Below are positions 44,732 to 53,610 of a stretch of DNA of 64,000 nt, in pieces. Location of the stretch: the NCBI RefSeq assembly GCF_014647655.1, contig NZ_BMPP01000014.1, positions 20,297 to 84,296 on the forward strand, written 5' to 3'. Under the pieces are notes generated by a model. That model searched no databases. It was not told where the DNA came from and was given only the letters and a program-made list of their open reading frames with translations. The DNA comes from Deinococcus malanensis (lineage in GTDB: Bacteria > Deinococcota > Deinococci > Deinococcales > Deinococcaceae). The translations under genes were made by a program, and so were the position numbers. How positions within the stretch are numbered: the first letter of the stretch is position 1; every line of letters starts with the position of its first letter.

Positions 44732-46063
44732 TCAATGAGCCGTTTGGCGCAGTGGTTTGCCACTGAATACGCCAGCCTGCCTGAGCAGCTTGGCCAGGGC
44801 CGGGCTGCCCACACTCACCCCATGGACAAGTTCCGGCGTCGGACGGAACGGCGCCACCCTCGCACGGTCCCGCGGGGCCACCCACCCGCTTTTCTGCGGG
44901 TCCAGGCCGGCCTCCTGGCAAGCTTCGGTCACACTGGCGCGGGTGCACACCGTGTCACCCAGCAGCACCTCCCACGGCAGAGGCAACCTGGACCACACCG
45001 CGGTGTTCGGATCGAGATCTCCCCCAGCAGACTGGTGCCACCACGCGACGTCGCCCGCCATCAGCCGCAACGCCTTTCCTGGGCACACGGCGTCCAGAAC
45101 CTCGTCCGCGTCCAGGGCGTACAGGGCGGCCATCCAGCCGTCGCGCGCTTTATTCCACGCTCCGGCCAGCAGGTTCCAGGTGGTGCTGTCGTTGCCACGA
45201 CGAACGACCATCGTTTCGCGGTTGATGTTCGACACCGCCCACACCTCCTGCATCAGAGCCGCGGTGCGTTCCAGAACGGCGTAGAACCGGCCGAGCAGTT
45301 CGCCCTGCTGGGATTCGGTGAGGTGAGCCAATACTTCCGCGTCCGGGTACACCTTCGCGATCGCCCACCAGTGGGTGGACGTCGACTGGCGGCACTGTCT
45401 GAACAGCAGGTCGGCGATCTCATCGTACGCGCGGGCCTGCCCGGCGATGGTGAACTCACTGCGGACGTGGCAGCGGGCAGTGTAGTACGCGATGAAGGCG
45501 GCTGTCCGGGCGTCGCGCGCGAAGTCCTCGAACGGCAGTTCGGAAGCGAGGCGGGACTTGCTGATGAGGGTCAGCGCCCGCTTCTCCAGTTCCCGCACGA
45601 CTTTCTGCCGCTTGCGTTCGAGCCTCCCGGCCAGCCGGAAGCGTTTGTTGTACTGACGTTTGCTCAGTTCAAGGCCAGCCTGCTGGCGGGCTTCCCGGTT
45701 GAGGCGGTCACGCAGGAAATCGCTCTCCCCGACGCGTTTGCCGATTTCAGCTTCCGCCTGCTCGAGGTACTGCCCGATGTGCGTGTCGCTGACCGTGTGC
45801 GGGTCGGGGAGGGGGGCGCTGAACAGGGCGCCGGCCACGCTCAGCTGGCGTGCCATGCCTTCAGGGCGGTGGAAGTCTTCTGTCATGCTGCTCCACCCGA
45901 ATGGATTGGCCCATTTGGAGAGCGTACGGGCCTGGAACAGGCGGCGGCGTTCAGGGTCGGTGATCAGGTCGCCGAGGAGGTGCTCGATCGGGCGCAGGAG
46001 GTCTTCTGGACGCATCCGGCGATCGAGTGAGGTGTGCAGGTCCTTGAGCAGGTCAGCAGTCAT
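44732..46063 (-). CDS. 443-residue protein of unknown function linked to two tRNA-like genes
   Basis: I do not recognise a family. It is soluble and mostly helical. Residues 70-80 read WANPFGWSSMTEDFHRP, residues about 145-180 are strongly basic (RQYNKRFRLAGRLERKRQKV), as expected of an RNA- or DNA-binding surface. Later come DARTAAFIAYYTARCHVRSEF, MVVRRGNDSTTWNLLAGAWN and DVAWWHQSAGGDL, rich in Trp, His and Arg. The ATG at 46063 has AGGA 6 bases upstream; an upstream extension of the frame lacks a site. Its transcript would run into the two tRNA-like genes and a terminator. I infer a protein-RNA unit, possibly tied to RNA repair encoded 4 kb away. Confidence 0.75.
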   Translation of the reverse strand: MTADLLKDLHTSLDRRMRPEDLLRPIEHLLGDLITDPERRRLFQARTLSKWANPFGWSSMTEDFHRPEGMARQLSVAGALFSAPLPDPHTVSDTHIGQYLEQAEAEIGKRVGESDFLRDRLNREARQQAGLELSKRQYNKRFRLAGRLERKRQKVVRELEKRALTLISKSRLASELPFEDFARDARTAAFIAYYTARCHVRSEFTIAGQARAYDEIADLLFRQCRQSTSTHWWAIAKVYPDAEVLAHLTESQQGELLGRFYAVLERTAALMQEVWAVSNINRETMVVRRGNDSTTWNLLAGAWNKARDGWMAALYALDADEVLDAVCPGKALRLMAGDVAWWHQSAGGDLDPNTAVWSRLPLPWEVLLGDTVCTRASVTEACQEAGLDPQKSGWVAPRDRARVAPFRPTPELVHGVSVGSPALAKLLRQAGVFSGKPLRQTAH

Positions 46064-46217
46064 GGTTGTCCTCTCCCGCAGGTGCGGTCCAATCAGTGTA
46101 CGGAGGGGCGCAGCCGGAATGAACGGCACTCTGGCGGAGGCGATCCAGGCTGTTTGGCGCATCGCAGACGTAAAGCTGGTCTGGGCTCCAGCGGGCACAT
46201 GCTGCGGACTGGCCGTG

Positions 46218-46847
46218 TCACACGTCCGGACCGGCGTGATCGCTACTCTGCCTTGTACCTCGAAGGGCGTCATGACGCTGGCGTGGCAACCCGGCCAGTC
46301 CGGTCAGCAGTAAACCCGCCACTCCCCACGCGGTGGGATTCGGGAAGTTGAGGGTGGTGTCCACGCACGGGCCATCCCTCAGGCGCTTGAGGCACTGTCT
46401 GACGTGGAGCACCGCGGGACTGGCCTGCACGGAGATGCGGTCCTGAGGGCTGCGCCTGAGCAGCGCGTTGTGCTTCTCCTGCGCCAGGGCCAACACGGGC
46501 CAACCCGCTCCCAGGGTGACCACCAGCGCGGCCACGCTGACCCGCCACATTCGCCCTGCCTGTGCTCCCCACGACCGCGCGCCCCAAAGCAGCGCCGTAT
46601 TCATCGCCAGGACCGAGAGGACCAGGGGGTACCCCAGATGGGGGCCGGTGAGGGGGTACCCCTGGTGCCAGTACCGCAGGCCCCGCAGGTCGTAGCGCAC
46701 CTGATCTGCGTTGGCGTAAGGAAAGGCGTCCATTTCGCTGACACTGTGTCCCGCCAGTGCGGTGTCCACGAAGCAGACGCCGTACAGCACTGGGGCGGCC
46801 AGCAGGCACAGTACCGCCCAGGCAAGCAGCGGGCCAGAAGGAGACAT
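46218..46847 (-). CDS. Membrane protein of unknown function, 209 residues
   Basis: Four hydrophobic helices are visible (LLAWAVLCLLAAPVLYGVCF, GYPLVLSVLAMNTALLW, VSVAALVVTLGAGWPVLAL, AWGVAGLLLTGLAGL). An extracellular or periplasmic loop of about 50 residues follows helix 1. No clear ribosome site precedes ATG 46847. Unrecognised. Confidence 0.6.
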   Translation of the reverse strand: MSPSGPLLAWAVLCLLAAPVLYGVCFVDTALAGHSVSEMDAFPYANADQVRYDLRGLRYWHQGYPLTGPHLGYPLVLSVLAMNTALLWGARSWGAQAGRMWRVSVAALVVTLGAGWPVLALAQEKHNALLRRSPQDRISVQASPAVLHVRQCLKRLRDGPCVDTTLNFPNPTAWGVAGLLLTGLAGLPRQRHDALRGTRQSSDHAGPDV

Positions 46848-46990
46848 GGGTGCCAGCGTAATGAATGTCGTGTCGTCCGCGCATCTCTCGAAAGTCTGAG
46901 AGTGAAGGGTGGTCCAGAGGCTTGTGTCCGGCCGGTCAACCGCGAATGAGGTCGTGTCCCAATTGAAAATTCATACATCTGCTTTTGAGG

Positions 46991-47002
46991 TATGCTGGTG
47001 TT
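46991..47002 (+). promoter_or_regulatory. Possible promoter of a leaderless PadR message
   Basis: TATGCT at 46991-46996 lies 6 bases before the PadR ATG, the spacing of a -10 box that starts transcription at the A of the start codon. No Shine-Dalgarno sequence exists there. Leaderless genes with this layout are common in Deinococcus. Confidence 0.5.
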
Positions 47003-47317
47003 ATGAACACGCGTGAGCGCCTGCGGATGCTGATCCTGGCGGTCCTGGAACGCCAGCCCGAACACGGCTACGCCATTGCCCAGGCCATCAAGGCGCGCTC
47101 CGAAGGTCTGCTCACCGCCCGCGAAGGCAGCCTCTACCCGGCCCTTCACGCCCTGGAAGCCGAAGGCCTGGTCGAAAGCGAAGAGCACGATGTGGGTGGT
47201 CGGGTGCGCCGGGAATACCGCCTCACCGAGAAAGGCCGGGGCGCGCTCACCCGGGCACGCGGTGACTGGAACAGGCAGGTGCGTGCGGTGGGTGCCGTCC
47301 TCGGAGGACAGGGGTGA
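47003..47317 (+). CDS. PadR-family transcriptional regulator
   Basis: 104 residues: RLRMLILAVLERQPEHGYAIAQAI, REGSLYPALHALEAEGLVES and REYRLTEKGRGAL, the PadR winged-helix pattern. Start at the ATG 47003, with a -10 box just upstream and no ribosome site. It overlaps the HAAS-domain gene by 4 bp and probably represses this operon, which runs to about 49259. Confidence 0.88.
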   Translation: MNTRERLRMLILAVLERQPEHGYAIAQAIKARSEGLLTAREGSLYPALHALEAEGLVESEEHDVGGRVRREYRLTEKGRGALTRARGDWNRQVRAVGAVLGGQG

Positions 47318-47592
47318 ACGCGCAACAGTGGCTGGAGCAGGCCACCCGTGACCTGCCTGCTGGAGTCACCGCCCGTGTCTCACGCGAGACGCTGTCACAC
47401 CTTTACGAAGCCGACCTGCCGGACGGTGGGGACGTGCTGGCCGTCCTGGGCGATCCCGAACCCACCAACGACGAACTGCGGCGTGTGTATCTGACGGTCA
47501 AAGAGCTCGAGGAGCTGGCGACGAGCGGCCCCCTCCGGACAGGCCTGAACCTCACGGAGTGGATGGCGGGGCTGGTCTACCCGCGGTGTTGA
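47314..47592 (+). CDS. HAAS-domain protein, N-terminal part
   Basis: 92 residues starting at GTG: WLEQATRDLPAGVTARVSRETLSHLYEA, then VLAVLGDPEPTNDELRRVYLT, the HAAS (DUF1700-like) pattern that follows PadR in many operons. It lacks the membrane helices usually fused to HAAS. These appear in the next frame, so the two may be one gene with a shift at about 47580. Confidence 0.6.
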   Translation: MNAQQWLEQATRDLPAGVTARVSRETLSHLYEADLPDGGDVLAVLGDPEPTNDELRRVYLTVKELEELATSGPLRTGLNLTEWMAGLVYPRC

Positions 47593-47849
47593 TGAACGAG
47601 GCCATGCGCTCCGGCGCACTCCCATCGGGGCTGGGTGCTGCGGTCCTGCTGGTGGGCGTAGCGCTGACCTGGGATTTCCATCCGGTGCGGCGACGGCAGT
47701 GGCGGGTGATGCTCATGGTGTACGTCGCGGGATGGCTGGAATGGCTGCCCCGGGTCTGGAGTTACACCGGGTGGCCGATGACCTACGCCCCGCTCTTCGC
47801 TGCCCTGGTCATCGCTCGCTTACTCGACCTTCCGCCTTCTGCGGCGTGA
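47592..47849 (+). CDS. Membrane protein, likely the detached C-terminal part of the HAAS protein
   Basis: 85 residues from an ATG sharing bases with the previous stop (TGATG). Three hydrophobic stretches: GLGAAVLLVGVALTW, VMLMVYVAGWLEWL, YAPLFAALVIARLL. If the frame is extended upstream it continues as LPAVLMNEAM, which would join to LVYP of the HAAS gene after one base. Either a frameshift or coupled translation. Confidence 0.55.
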   Translation: MNEAMRSGALPSGLGAAVLLVGVALTWDFHPVRRRQWRVMLMVYVAGWLEWLPRVWSYTGWPMTYAPLFAALVIARLLDLPPSAA

Positions 47850-47891
47850 CACCCAGGTGCGCCGGACGCTCCAGGTCGAGGAGGGTCGCGT

Positions 47892-48521
47892 ATGACACTG
47901 GACCGCTGGCTCGAGGCGGCCACCGCTGGCCTTCCTCCTGAAGTTGCCCACCGTGTCCGGGCCGAGTACACCGCCCATCTGGCCGCCGCGCAGGAGGCTA
48001 GAGTGCCTGAAGCGGAGGCGGTGGCCGACCTGGGCGATCCGGAGCGTGTACGCCGGGCACTGGGGCGGACGTATCTGGGCGAGACGCGGTTGCAGACACC
48101 GCGAGACCCGCCAGGGCGGCCACTGCTCACGGCGATGGCCTGGGGAATGCCGCCGGTGTTCGGGCTGACGGTGGCCTCGATCTACGTGGACACCGTTCCT
48201 TTTCCCTGGTGGCGACTCGCTGCGCCCGCGTTGGTGTTCCTGCTCACCGCGGGCGTCTGGTGGCTGACCCACCGCCTGAGTGCCGAACGGCGGAACCTCT
48301 GGTGCGGCCTCTGGGGAGGAATAGGGATCCAAGGCATGCTGTGGGGACAGTGGGTGCTGCAAGTGTGGCATGGCGAGGAATTCGTCTGGCCGTGGTTTCT
48401 GCCCGTCTTCGGACTGTTCGTGCTGGGCTTTCTTCTCTGGACGGCCGTGGAAGACGTCCGCCTGCGCCACACGCTCGCCCTGGAGGATGGCGCACGTGAT
48501 CCTGGAGCGCCCGCTGAATGA
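47892..48521 (+). CDS. HAAS-domain membrane protein
   Basis: 209 residues: WLEAATAGLPPEVAHRVRAEYTAHLAAAQ, DLGDPERVRRALGRTYL, then four membrane helices and a polar tail. AGGAGG precedes the ATG. It parallels the split pair before it. Function in PadR-linked operons is unknown; HAAS may connect to other membrane proteins. Confidence 0.75.
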   Translation: MTLDRWLEAATAGLPPEVAHRVRAEYTAHLAAAQEARVPEAEAVADLGDPERVRRALGRTYLGETRLQTPRDPPGRPLLTAMAWGMPPVFGLTVASIYVDTVPFPWWRLAAPALVFLLTAGVWWLTHRLSAERRNLWCGLWGGIGIQGMLWGQWVLQVWHGEEFVWPWFLPVFGLFVLGFLLWTAVEDVRLRHTLALEDGARDPGAPAE

Positions 48522-48522
48522 C

Positions 48523-48771
48523 ATGACTGCCTTCTTTCTGCCTCACACAGCGTGCCGCATTGGCCGTGACCTGGAGGAGCACGCCCTGGCCCACGTCGAC
48601 GTGTTGGGCGAGGTTGGGCAGCCTGACCCGGAAGGTGTGGCGGTCGAGGCCGGAATGCGGGACGTGGCGGTGATGAACCACATGGACATCGAGATCACCC
48701 TTGCTGCGGAGACGCACGAATACCCGGCCCTGGTGCCGGTGGCCATCCGCGCTCAAGCTCAACCGGCGTAA
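48523..48771 (+). CDS. 82-residue protein sharing a domain with the TPR gene at 13.8 kb
   Basis: MTAFFLPHTACRIGRDLEEHA, then HVDVLGEVGQPDPEG and a tail HEYPALVPVAI. The HVDVLGEVGQPDPEG stretch is nearly that at the C-terminus of the TPR protein. It starts 1 base after the previous stop and shares A48771 with the next ATG, so it belongs to the operon. Unrecognised. Confidence 0.55.
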   Translation: MTAFFLPHTACRIGRDLEEHALAHVDVLGEVGQPDPEGVAVEAGMRDVAVMNHMDIEITLAAETHEYPALVPVAIRAQAQPA

Positions 48772-49259
48772 TGGCCGAGGGGACACCTGTGGCTGACACT
48801 CCGCTGGACGCCAGGACCACCACGCTCGTGCAGACCATCGGTCGTCTGCTGCTCGGCGTGGCCCTCCTCTTCGCGGGAATTGCGCACCTCACGGGGGCAC
48901 GACGCGAATTCCAGGCCCAGGTCCCTGACTGGCTGCCTCTCCCGGCGGATACCGTAGTGGTCGCCTCCGGCATCGTGGAGCTGGCGTTGGGTGCGGCCCT
49001 GATCGTCCTGTCCCGCCACCGGAGGGGAGTAGGTTGGGTGGTCGCGGGCTTCTTCGTGGCGATTGTTCCAGGCAACATCGCTCAGTACGTCAACCGGATT
49101 GACGCGTTCGGTCTGGATTCTGACCGTGCCCGCGCGATCCGGCTACTGTTTCAGCCGGTCCTGGTGGCCTGGGCCCTGTGGTCGACGGGGGTGTGGCCGG
49201 GCATGAGACGGAAGACGAGAGAGTCGGTTTCACGCGGGGGCCCCCATGAAGGTCGCTGA
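48771..49259 (+). CDS. DoxX-family membrane protein
   Basis: 162 residues, four hydrophobic helices: IGRLLLGVALLFAGIAHL, PADTVVVASGIVELALGAALIVL, VGWVVAGFFVAIVPGNIAQYV and LFQPVLVAWALW. The NIAQYVNR stretch and helix spacing fit DoxX-like proteins, membrane carriers or redox partners. Last gene of the PadR operon. Confidence 0.75.
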   Translation: MAEGTPVADTPLDARTTTLVQTIGRLLLGVALLFAGIAHLTGARREFQAQVPDWLPLPADTVVVASGIVELALGAALIVLSRHRRGVGWVVAGFFVAIVPGNIAQYVNRIDAFGLDSDRARAIRLLFQPVLVAWALWSTGVWPGMRRKTRESVSRGGPHEGR

Positions 49260-49344
49260 GGGGCTGGTACGGGCCGGTCACTCGACCGCTGCTGTTCCAG
49301 TGGCGTCGAACGCCGCGGAGGCCGAGCAGGAACCTTGCGTCCAT

Positions 49345-49371
49345 AAAAAAGCCCCCAGGGTCACTGGGGGC
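49345..49371 (-). terminator. Intrinsic terminator for the 74-residue gene
   Basis: GCCCCCAG and CTGGGGGC form an 8-bp stem with a 5-base loop; read leftward it is followed by six T. It ends the leftward transcript of the small gene at 49507. Confidence 0.85.
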
Positions 49372-49506
49372 GGGGCATCCGACTTCACTCGGCCGGGGTG
49401 CATTGAAGCTGAGCGCAGTGTGCGGGTTCAGAAGATCAGCTTCCTGAATCAGCCGTTGAGGCTGCTTCATGGAGGGCTTCACCCGTTGCTGATGAAGGGT
49501 ATAGCC

Positions 49507-49731
49507 CTACGGAGTAGGGGGTGTGACGTCTTCTACCGTCATTGGCACGGCTTTGGCGCGCTCGTAGAGGGCACAGATGCCGGTGGTGTGGGGTGGCCGG
49601 GTGTACTCGAGCAGGGCTACCGGCGTGGGTGTGCCTGGCTTGAGGCGCTGGTCTTTGAGCTCATCGGCGGTAGCCAGGGCGTCGGGGTACAGCTGGGAGT
49701 ATCGGGGGAGAGGAGGGCTGCGTCTGCGCAT
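49507..49731 (-). CDS. Small LKPG-family protein, 74 residues
   Basis: MRRRSPPLPRYSQLYPDAL, LKPGTPTPVALLEYTRPPHT and GICALYERAKAVPMT match the gene at 31358 almost along the whole length. AGGAGG lies 8 bases before the ATG, the strongest site of the family. ATATATACAAGAA recurs at 49851-49863 upstream, as at the other copy. Unknown function; own terminator. Confidence 0.7.
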   Translation of the reverse strand: MRRRSPPLPRYSQLYPDALATADELKDQRLKPGTPTPVALLEYTRPPHTTGICALYERAKAVPMTVEDVTPPTP

Positions 49732-50392
49732 GGGCGGATCCTCCTGTTATGGAATGAGGAATGACTGTGTGGGTCGGGAAGGAGCAGGTTGGCCCTATCA
49801 GTTTACTGTCCTTTCAGGCCGCTTATAAAGCGTAGACTTGGCGGGCATCCATATATACAAGAATGTACATACTTTCCCAGTACACCCCCTCCCCGTCACT
49901 CCTTCTGCCTGCACCGCAGTGAGGCACCGCGTTCCTTGTCCCCACCTCCAGCTGCGGCCCGCGCAGTAGCAGGAGGCTGGATCTCCCGGGTTCAGGTGCG
50001 CCAGCCCAGGCACATGCGGAGGCAAAGTCAGGACGTAGGCACAGGTTGGTGTGCGTTGCCTTAACTGATTCTCCTGGCACACTGCCAGAGCGTGTGCTGG
50101 TGCACCGCAGGGGTGAGGAGGGAAGAAGGATGCACACCAATAATACATTCTTACGTTTACAGGAGTGTTCGTTTCACCACCTCACGCCACCTGACTCCCC
50201 CCAGGAAAGCAGTTCAATGCACAACCGGTCTTCACGGTCTTCAGGCTGGCCTTAGCTTTCCTCATCGTGTACAACGAAAGTACTCAAAGTTCCTGCCGGT
50301 TCTCACAGCACCTCCAGCTCCCTGCATCACGCCGGGTCGATGTCCTGTGCCGCACGCCCCAAGCCCTGCTGCCCTGAAAGGAGACCCTGAGC
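49732..50392. other. Gap with shared small-gene leader and RCC1-gene promoter
   Basis: The left part carries the leader of the small LKPG gene (a GGAATGACTGTG...GGAGCAGG stretch and ATATATACAAGAA). The right part holds the promoter of the RCC1 lipoprotein. No gene is supported between them. Confidence 0.45.
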
Positions 50393-52363
50393 GTGAACCG
50401 ATTGCGCTACATCCTGCCTGCCACCATGACGCTTCTGGGCGCGTGCGGCACCACGCCTCCCACCACGTCCACCACACCATCTGAAGCCCTCACCAGCATG
50501 GCCATCAGCGATGGCGCCCGCGCCGGCGGAAACAAACACTTCTACTTCGTGGCGCCACTCGTCAAACCGCCCACCACCTTCGGGGGCAATCCTTTTGACG
50601 CCGGGGCCAATCCCACCGTCAACGTGTGCGCCCTGCCGCCCGGAATCACCATCAACACCCTCGCGAGCACCTCCTGTACTGCGAGCGGCGCCACCGCCAT
50701 CGCGACCTTCACCCGCACCCACGGGGACCGCGGGCAGACAATTCGTGTGGACCACGAGAGCGAGCACTTCATCGTGAACTTCCACACCGGGATGTTCCAC
50801 TTGAAGCCAGAGCTGTTCTACCGGGTGGAAGTCCATATCGGCAGCACGCTGCTCGGCTTTCTGGACCTGGACGTGACTAGCAAAGGGGCTAACCGGAAGA
50901 AAACGAAAAAAGGAGACCCAGGGGACACGCTCGCACTGACCGGAGGACGAACCCTGCCCATCAAGTTCCGCATCGAGCAGGGTGCAGTGCCGGGTGGGCA
51001 GTCCCTTTCGGTCAGCCGATACGGTGGCTGTCAGGTGAAAGCGGGAGAGGTGTACTGCTGGGGGTACAACCCCTCGGGCCGGGTCGGAAACGGCACACGA
51101 ACCACCGCCCTGAGCGCCGTGCGAGTGCATCGCCCCTCAGGCGTGAACGCCTTCACATCTGTCAGCACGCACCAAGGGCACACGTGCGCCCTCACAGACG
51201 CGGGAACAGCGTACTGCTGGGGCTCCGGAGCGTCCGGGCAGCTGGGCACGGGTCAGTTTGGCTACGGCGGGTTTACTGCTGACTCCATGTTGAACTGGGA
51301 TTACCGCCCGGGGGAGAACGCCTACGGCACGTGGTACTGGACCGAGCCTTATGGGTCTACTACCCCCGTCCCCGTTCGTATGCCGACCGATGAAGCAGGG
51401 CGTACGGTTCCCTTCACTGCCATTCGAGCTGGCGAAGGGGGGACGTGCGCACTGGGGGCCAACGGCCGGGTGTACTGCTGGGGCAGCGACTCGGACGGCC
51501 AACTTGGTGACGCAGCGGGCCGTACGGAACTGGGATCAGATCAGTACTGCTTCAGGTCGGAGCACTGGTCCAACGGCACCTTCTATAAGACGGCAGAAGA
51601 GTGTCAGACGGAAAGGTTCACAGGGTCCGCCGTGCCGGTTGCAGTGAACGTTCCAGGGGGCACACCGTCGTTCGCGTCACTGGCAGAAACCAAGGACGTG
51701 GTGAACTGCGCCCTGACCGCTCAGGGCCAGGCGTACTGCTGGGGGAATAATCTGGATCGGCTCATCAAGCCAGGCAGCGTCCCGGCGGATGCCTATGTAT
51801 TCACTCCCGAGGTTGTGCAGCCTTCCTTGAGCTTCGCGCGTCTGTCCATCTATCGCCAGGCTGCCTGCGGCGTGCTGGCGGACCGGACCGATGTGTACTG
51901 CTGGGGTGCTAACTATTACGGGCAGCAGGGCCGGGGCATCCTCCCCACCTGGAGGCCAACGGTGGGAGGACTGGACAATGAGTTCTTTCCCACGGCAGCT
52001 CCCATCATCACCCCACCAGGTTCGAACCCCGCCGTGAAGTACAAGGATGTCGATATTGGGTTCCGGCACGCTTGTGCCTTAAAGGATGATGGTGCAGCGT
52101 ACTGCTGGGGTGAAAATGCCAACGGTCAGCTGGGGACAGGTACGGCGGTGCTCAACGACTCAGGAAGTGCGGTGGCTCAGGCCGTTGTCGATGGCAGCGG
52201 CACTGCGTTGCGCTTTGATTCAATTTCGGCCGGGGTGTACATGACCTGCGGAATGGTTTCCGGGAGTGGGACGCGGTGCTGGGGATCGAATTTCCAAGGG
52301 TCTCTGGGCAATGGCACCTGGCAGGATTCACCAACGCCACTGCCGGTGGTGAATCTGCCCTGA
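50393..52363 (+). CDS. RCC1-repeat lipoprotein
   Basis: 656 residues from GTG with AGGAG upstream. A lipoprotein signal (MTLLGACGTT, lipobox LGAC) anchors it to a membrane. Residues about 150-200 (GGRTLPIKFRIEQG) form a PxKF-like domain. The C-terminal 440 residues contain seven RCC1-type blades marked by YCWG (VYCWGYNPSG, AYCWGSGASG, VYCWGSDSDG and so on), a beta-propeller with a regular Cys pair per blade. Probably a surface protein with a binding propeller. Confidence 0.9.
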   Translation: MNRLRYILPATMTLLGACGTTPPTTSTTPSEALTSMAISDGARAGGNKHFYFVAPLVKPPTTFGGNPFDAGANPTVNVCALPPGITINTLASTSCTASGATAIATFTRTHGDRGQTIRVDHESEHFIVNFHTGMFHLKPELFYRVEVHIGSTLLGFLDLDVTSKGANRKKTKKGDPGDTLALTGGRTLPIKFRIEQGAVPGGQSLSVSRYGGCQVKAGEVYCWGYNPSGRVGNGTRTTALSAVRVHRPSGVNAFTSVSTHQGHTCALTDAGTAYCWGSGASGQLGTGQFGYGGFTADSMLNWDYRPGENAYGTWYWTEPYGSTTPVPVRMPTDEAGRTVPFTAIRAGEGGTCALGANGRVYCWGSDSDGQLGDAAGRTELGSDQYCFRSEHWSNGTFYKTAEECQTERFTGSAVPVAVNVPGGTPSFASLAETKDVVNCALTAQGQAYCWGNNLDRLIKPGSVPADAYVFTPEVVQPSLSFARLSIYRQAACGVLADRTDVYCWGANYYGQQGRGILPTWRPTVGGLDNEFFPTAAPIITPPGSNPAVKYKDVDIGFRHACALKDDGAAYCWGENANGQLGTGTAVLNDSGSAVAQAVVDGSGTALRFDSISAGVYMTCGMVSGSGTRCWGSNFQGSLGNGTWQDSPTPLPVVNLP

Positions 52364-52374
52364 AATCAAACCTC

Positions 52375-52400
52375 AGAAGCCCCGGTGGAACGGGGCTTCT
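52375..52400 (+). terminator. Terminator after the RCC1 lipoprotein
   Basis: AGAAGCCCCG and CGGGGCTTCT form a 10-bp stem with a 6-base loop, 11 bases after the stop. Confidence 0.75.
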
Positions 52401-52597
52401 CGCTTTGGTGAGGTCCCTCGGGCCATCCTCTCCACGAATCTGATTGGCCACGGACAAGTCCGGCGCCCACAGCTCACCGTTCGTTTCAAGCAGGGCAGAT
52501 GGACACCAGGTGTGCTCCACGGAATCTGGTCATCCAGACCGTTTCACGGCCAACGTCATGGTCGTGTTGATCCCCGTCGAAACAATTCGCAGTGCAA

Positions 52598-53512
52598 TTA
52601 AATCTTTTCATCCGTGACTGGAGTTTCGTCCCACGGCACAACGGAACCCAGGTCATCTGACCGGACCAACCATTGCACGTCCGTGACCCAGGCCCCCGCG
52701 TCCCGGGTGTCCCACGGTCCCACACGAAACACCTCCTGCGTCAGAAACTCCCCCGCCCCCCGCAGCACCGGCACGCCCTCCCGCTGCGCATACTCAAGCA
52801 GCATGGCCATCACATGCCAGATATGCTCATACGGCCCCGTGTGCTGCACCCCGAACCATAATCCTGCCGGGGTCGCGCCCAGTAGCACATCTCCCTCCAC
52901 CGGGACGGGCCCGCTGACCTCAAAGCCCGCGTACACCTCCACCCCGGTCAGACGGCGGCGCAGGTCGTCAACCGGCAGGCTGAACGTCATAGGAGGGCTG
53001 GCTGGTTTCACACCCTGCCGCTCCAGGACGGCCCGGACTGCCTCGAACGCCCGCTCCCGATCCGGTTCAAATCGGCGCATTTTCGTGACGTACTGAACGA
53101 AAGCCCAGGGCCGGGAAGGTCGCTCCTGGACCATCACCTCATACTGTTGCCCCTGCCATGGATGAGCCCTCTTGCGCATCAGGGAGAGCAGGTCCTGCTG
53201 ACGATCCTGGATGTCCTGATGGAGCTGGCGGATTTTCCAGTCGTAGATCTCGCCCTGGTGCTCCAGCGTGGGGTTCCGCATGAAGTCCCGGAGCAGCTCC
53301 ACCGGGACCTGCATGAAGTGCAGTTCCGTCAGAAGGAGCATCTGTTTGCGCTGGACTTCGGTGTACGACCGGTACCCTGTCTCCGGATCCACGAATGCTG
53401 GCTTGAGCACATCCGCCTCGTCGTAATACCGCAGGGTCCCCACCGGGAAGCCAGTGAGTTTCGCGAACTGACCGATGCTGTACCGCTTCGTGTCCTGGGG
53501 ATCGCGCTCCAT
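52598..53512 (-). CDS. MerR-family regulator with effector-binding domain
   Basis: 304 residues. The N-terminus YSIGQFAKLTGFPVGTLRYYDEADVLKPAFVDPETGYRSY is the MerR wing and helix-turn-helix; a helical linker follows. The C-terminal 150 residues (FVQYVTKMRRFEPD, VEVYAGFEVSGPVPVEGD, GPYEHIWHVMAMLLEYA) fit the BmrR/GyrI-like drug-binding domain. The ATG at 53512 has GGAGG only 1 base away; a TTG at 53536 is the alternative. A MerR-type promoter lies upstream. Confidence 0.85.
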   Translation of the reverse strand: MERDPQDTKRYSIGQFAKLTGFPVGTLRYYDEADVLKPAFVDPETGYRSYTEVQRKQMLLLTELHFMQVPVELLRDFMRNPTLEHQGEIYDWKIRQLHQDIQDRQQDLLSLMRKRAHPWQGQQYEVMVQERPSRPWAFVQYVTKMRRFEPDRERAFEAVRAVLERQGVKPASPPMTFSLPVDDLRRRLTGVEVYAGFEVSGPVPVEGDVLLGATPAGLWFGVQHTGPYEHIWHVMAMLLEYAQREGVPVLRGAGEFLTQEVFRVGPWDTRDAGAWVTDVQWLVRSDDLGSVVPWDETPVTDEKI

Positions 53513-53610
53513 ACCTCCCTCCAACCACTTGACCAACCGTCGGACCAGCTGCGGTGGTGAACCGTCCCCCGGGCGGCCAATCCGTACGCTTCAGATTCGT
53601 TCTCGCTTTT

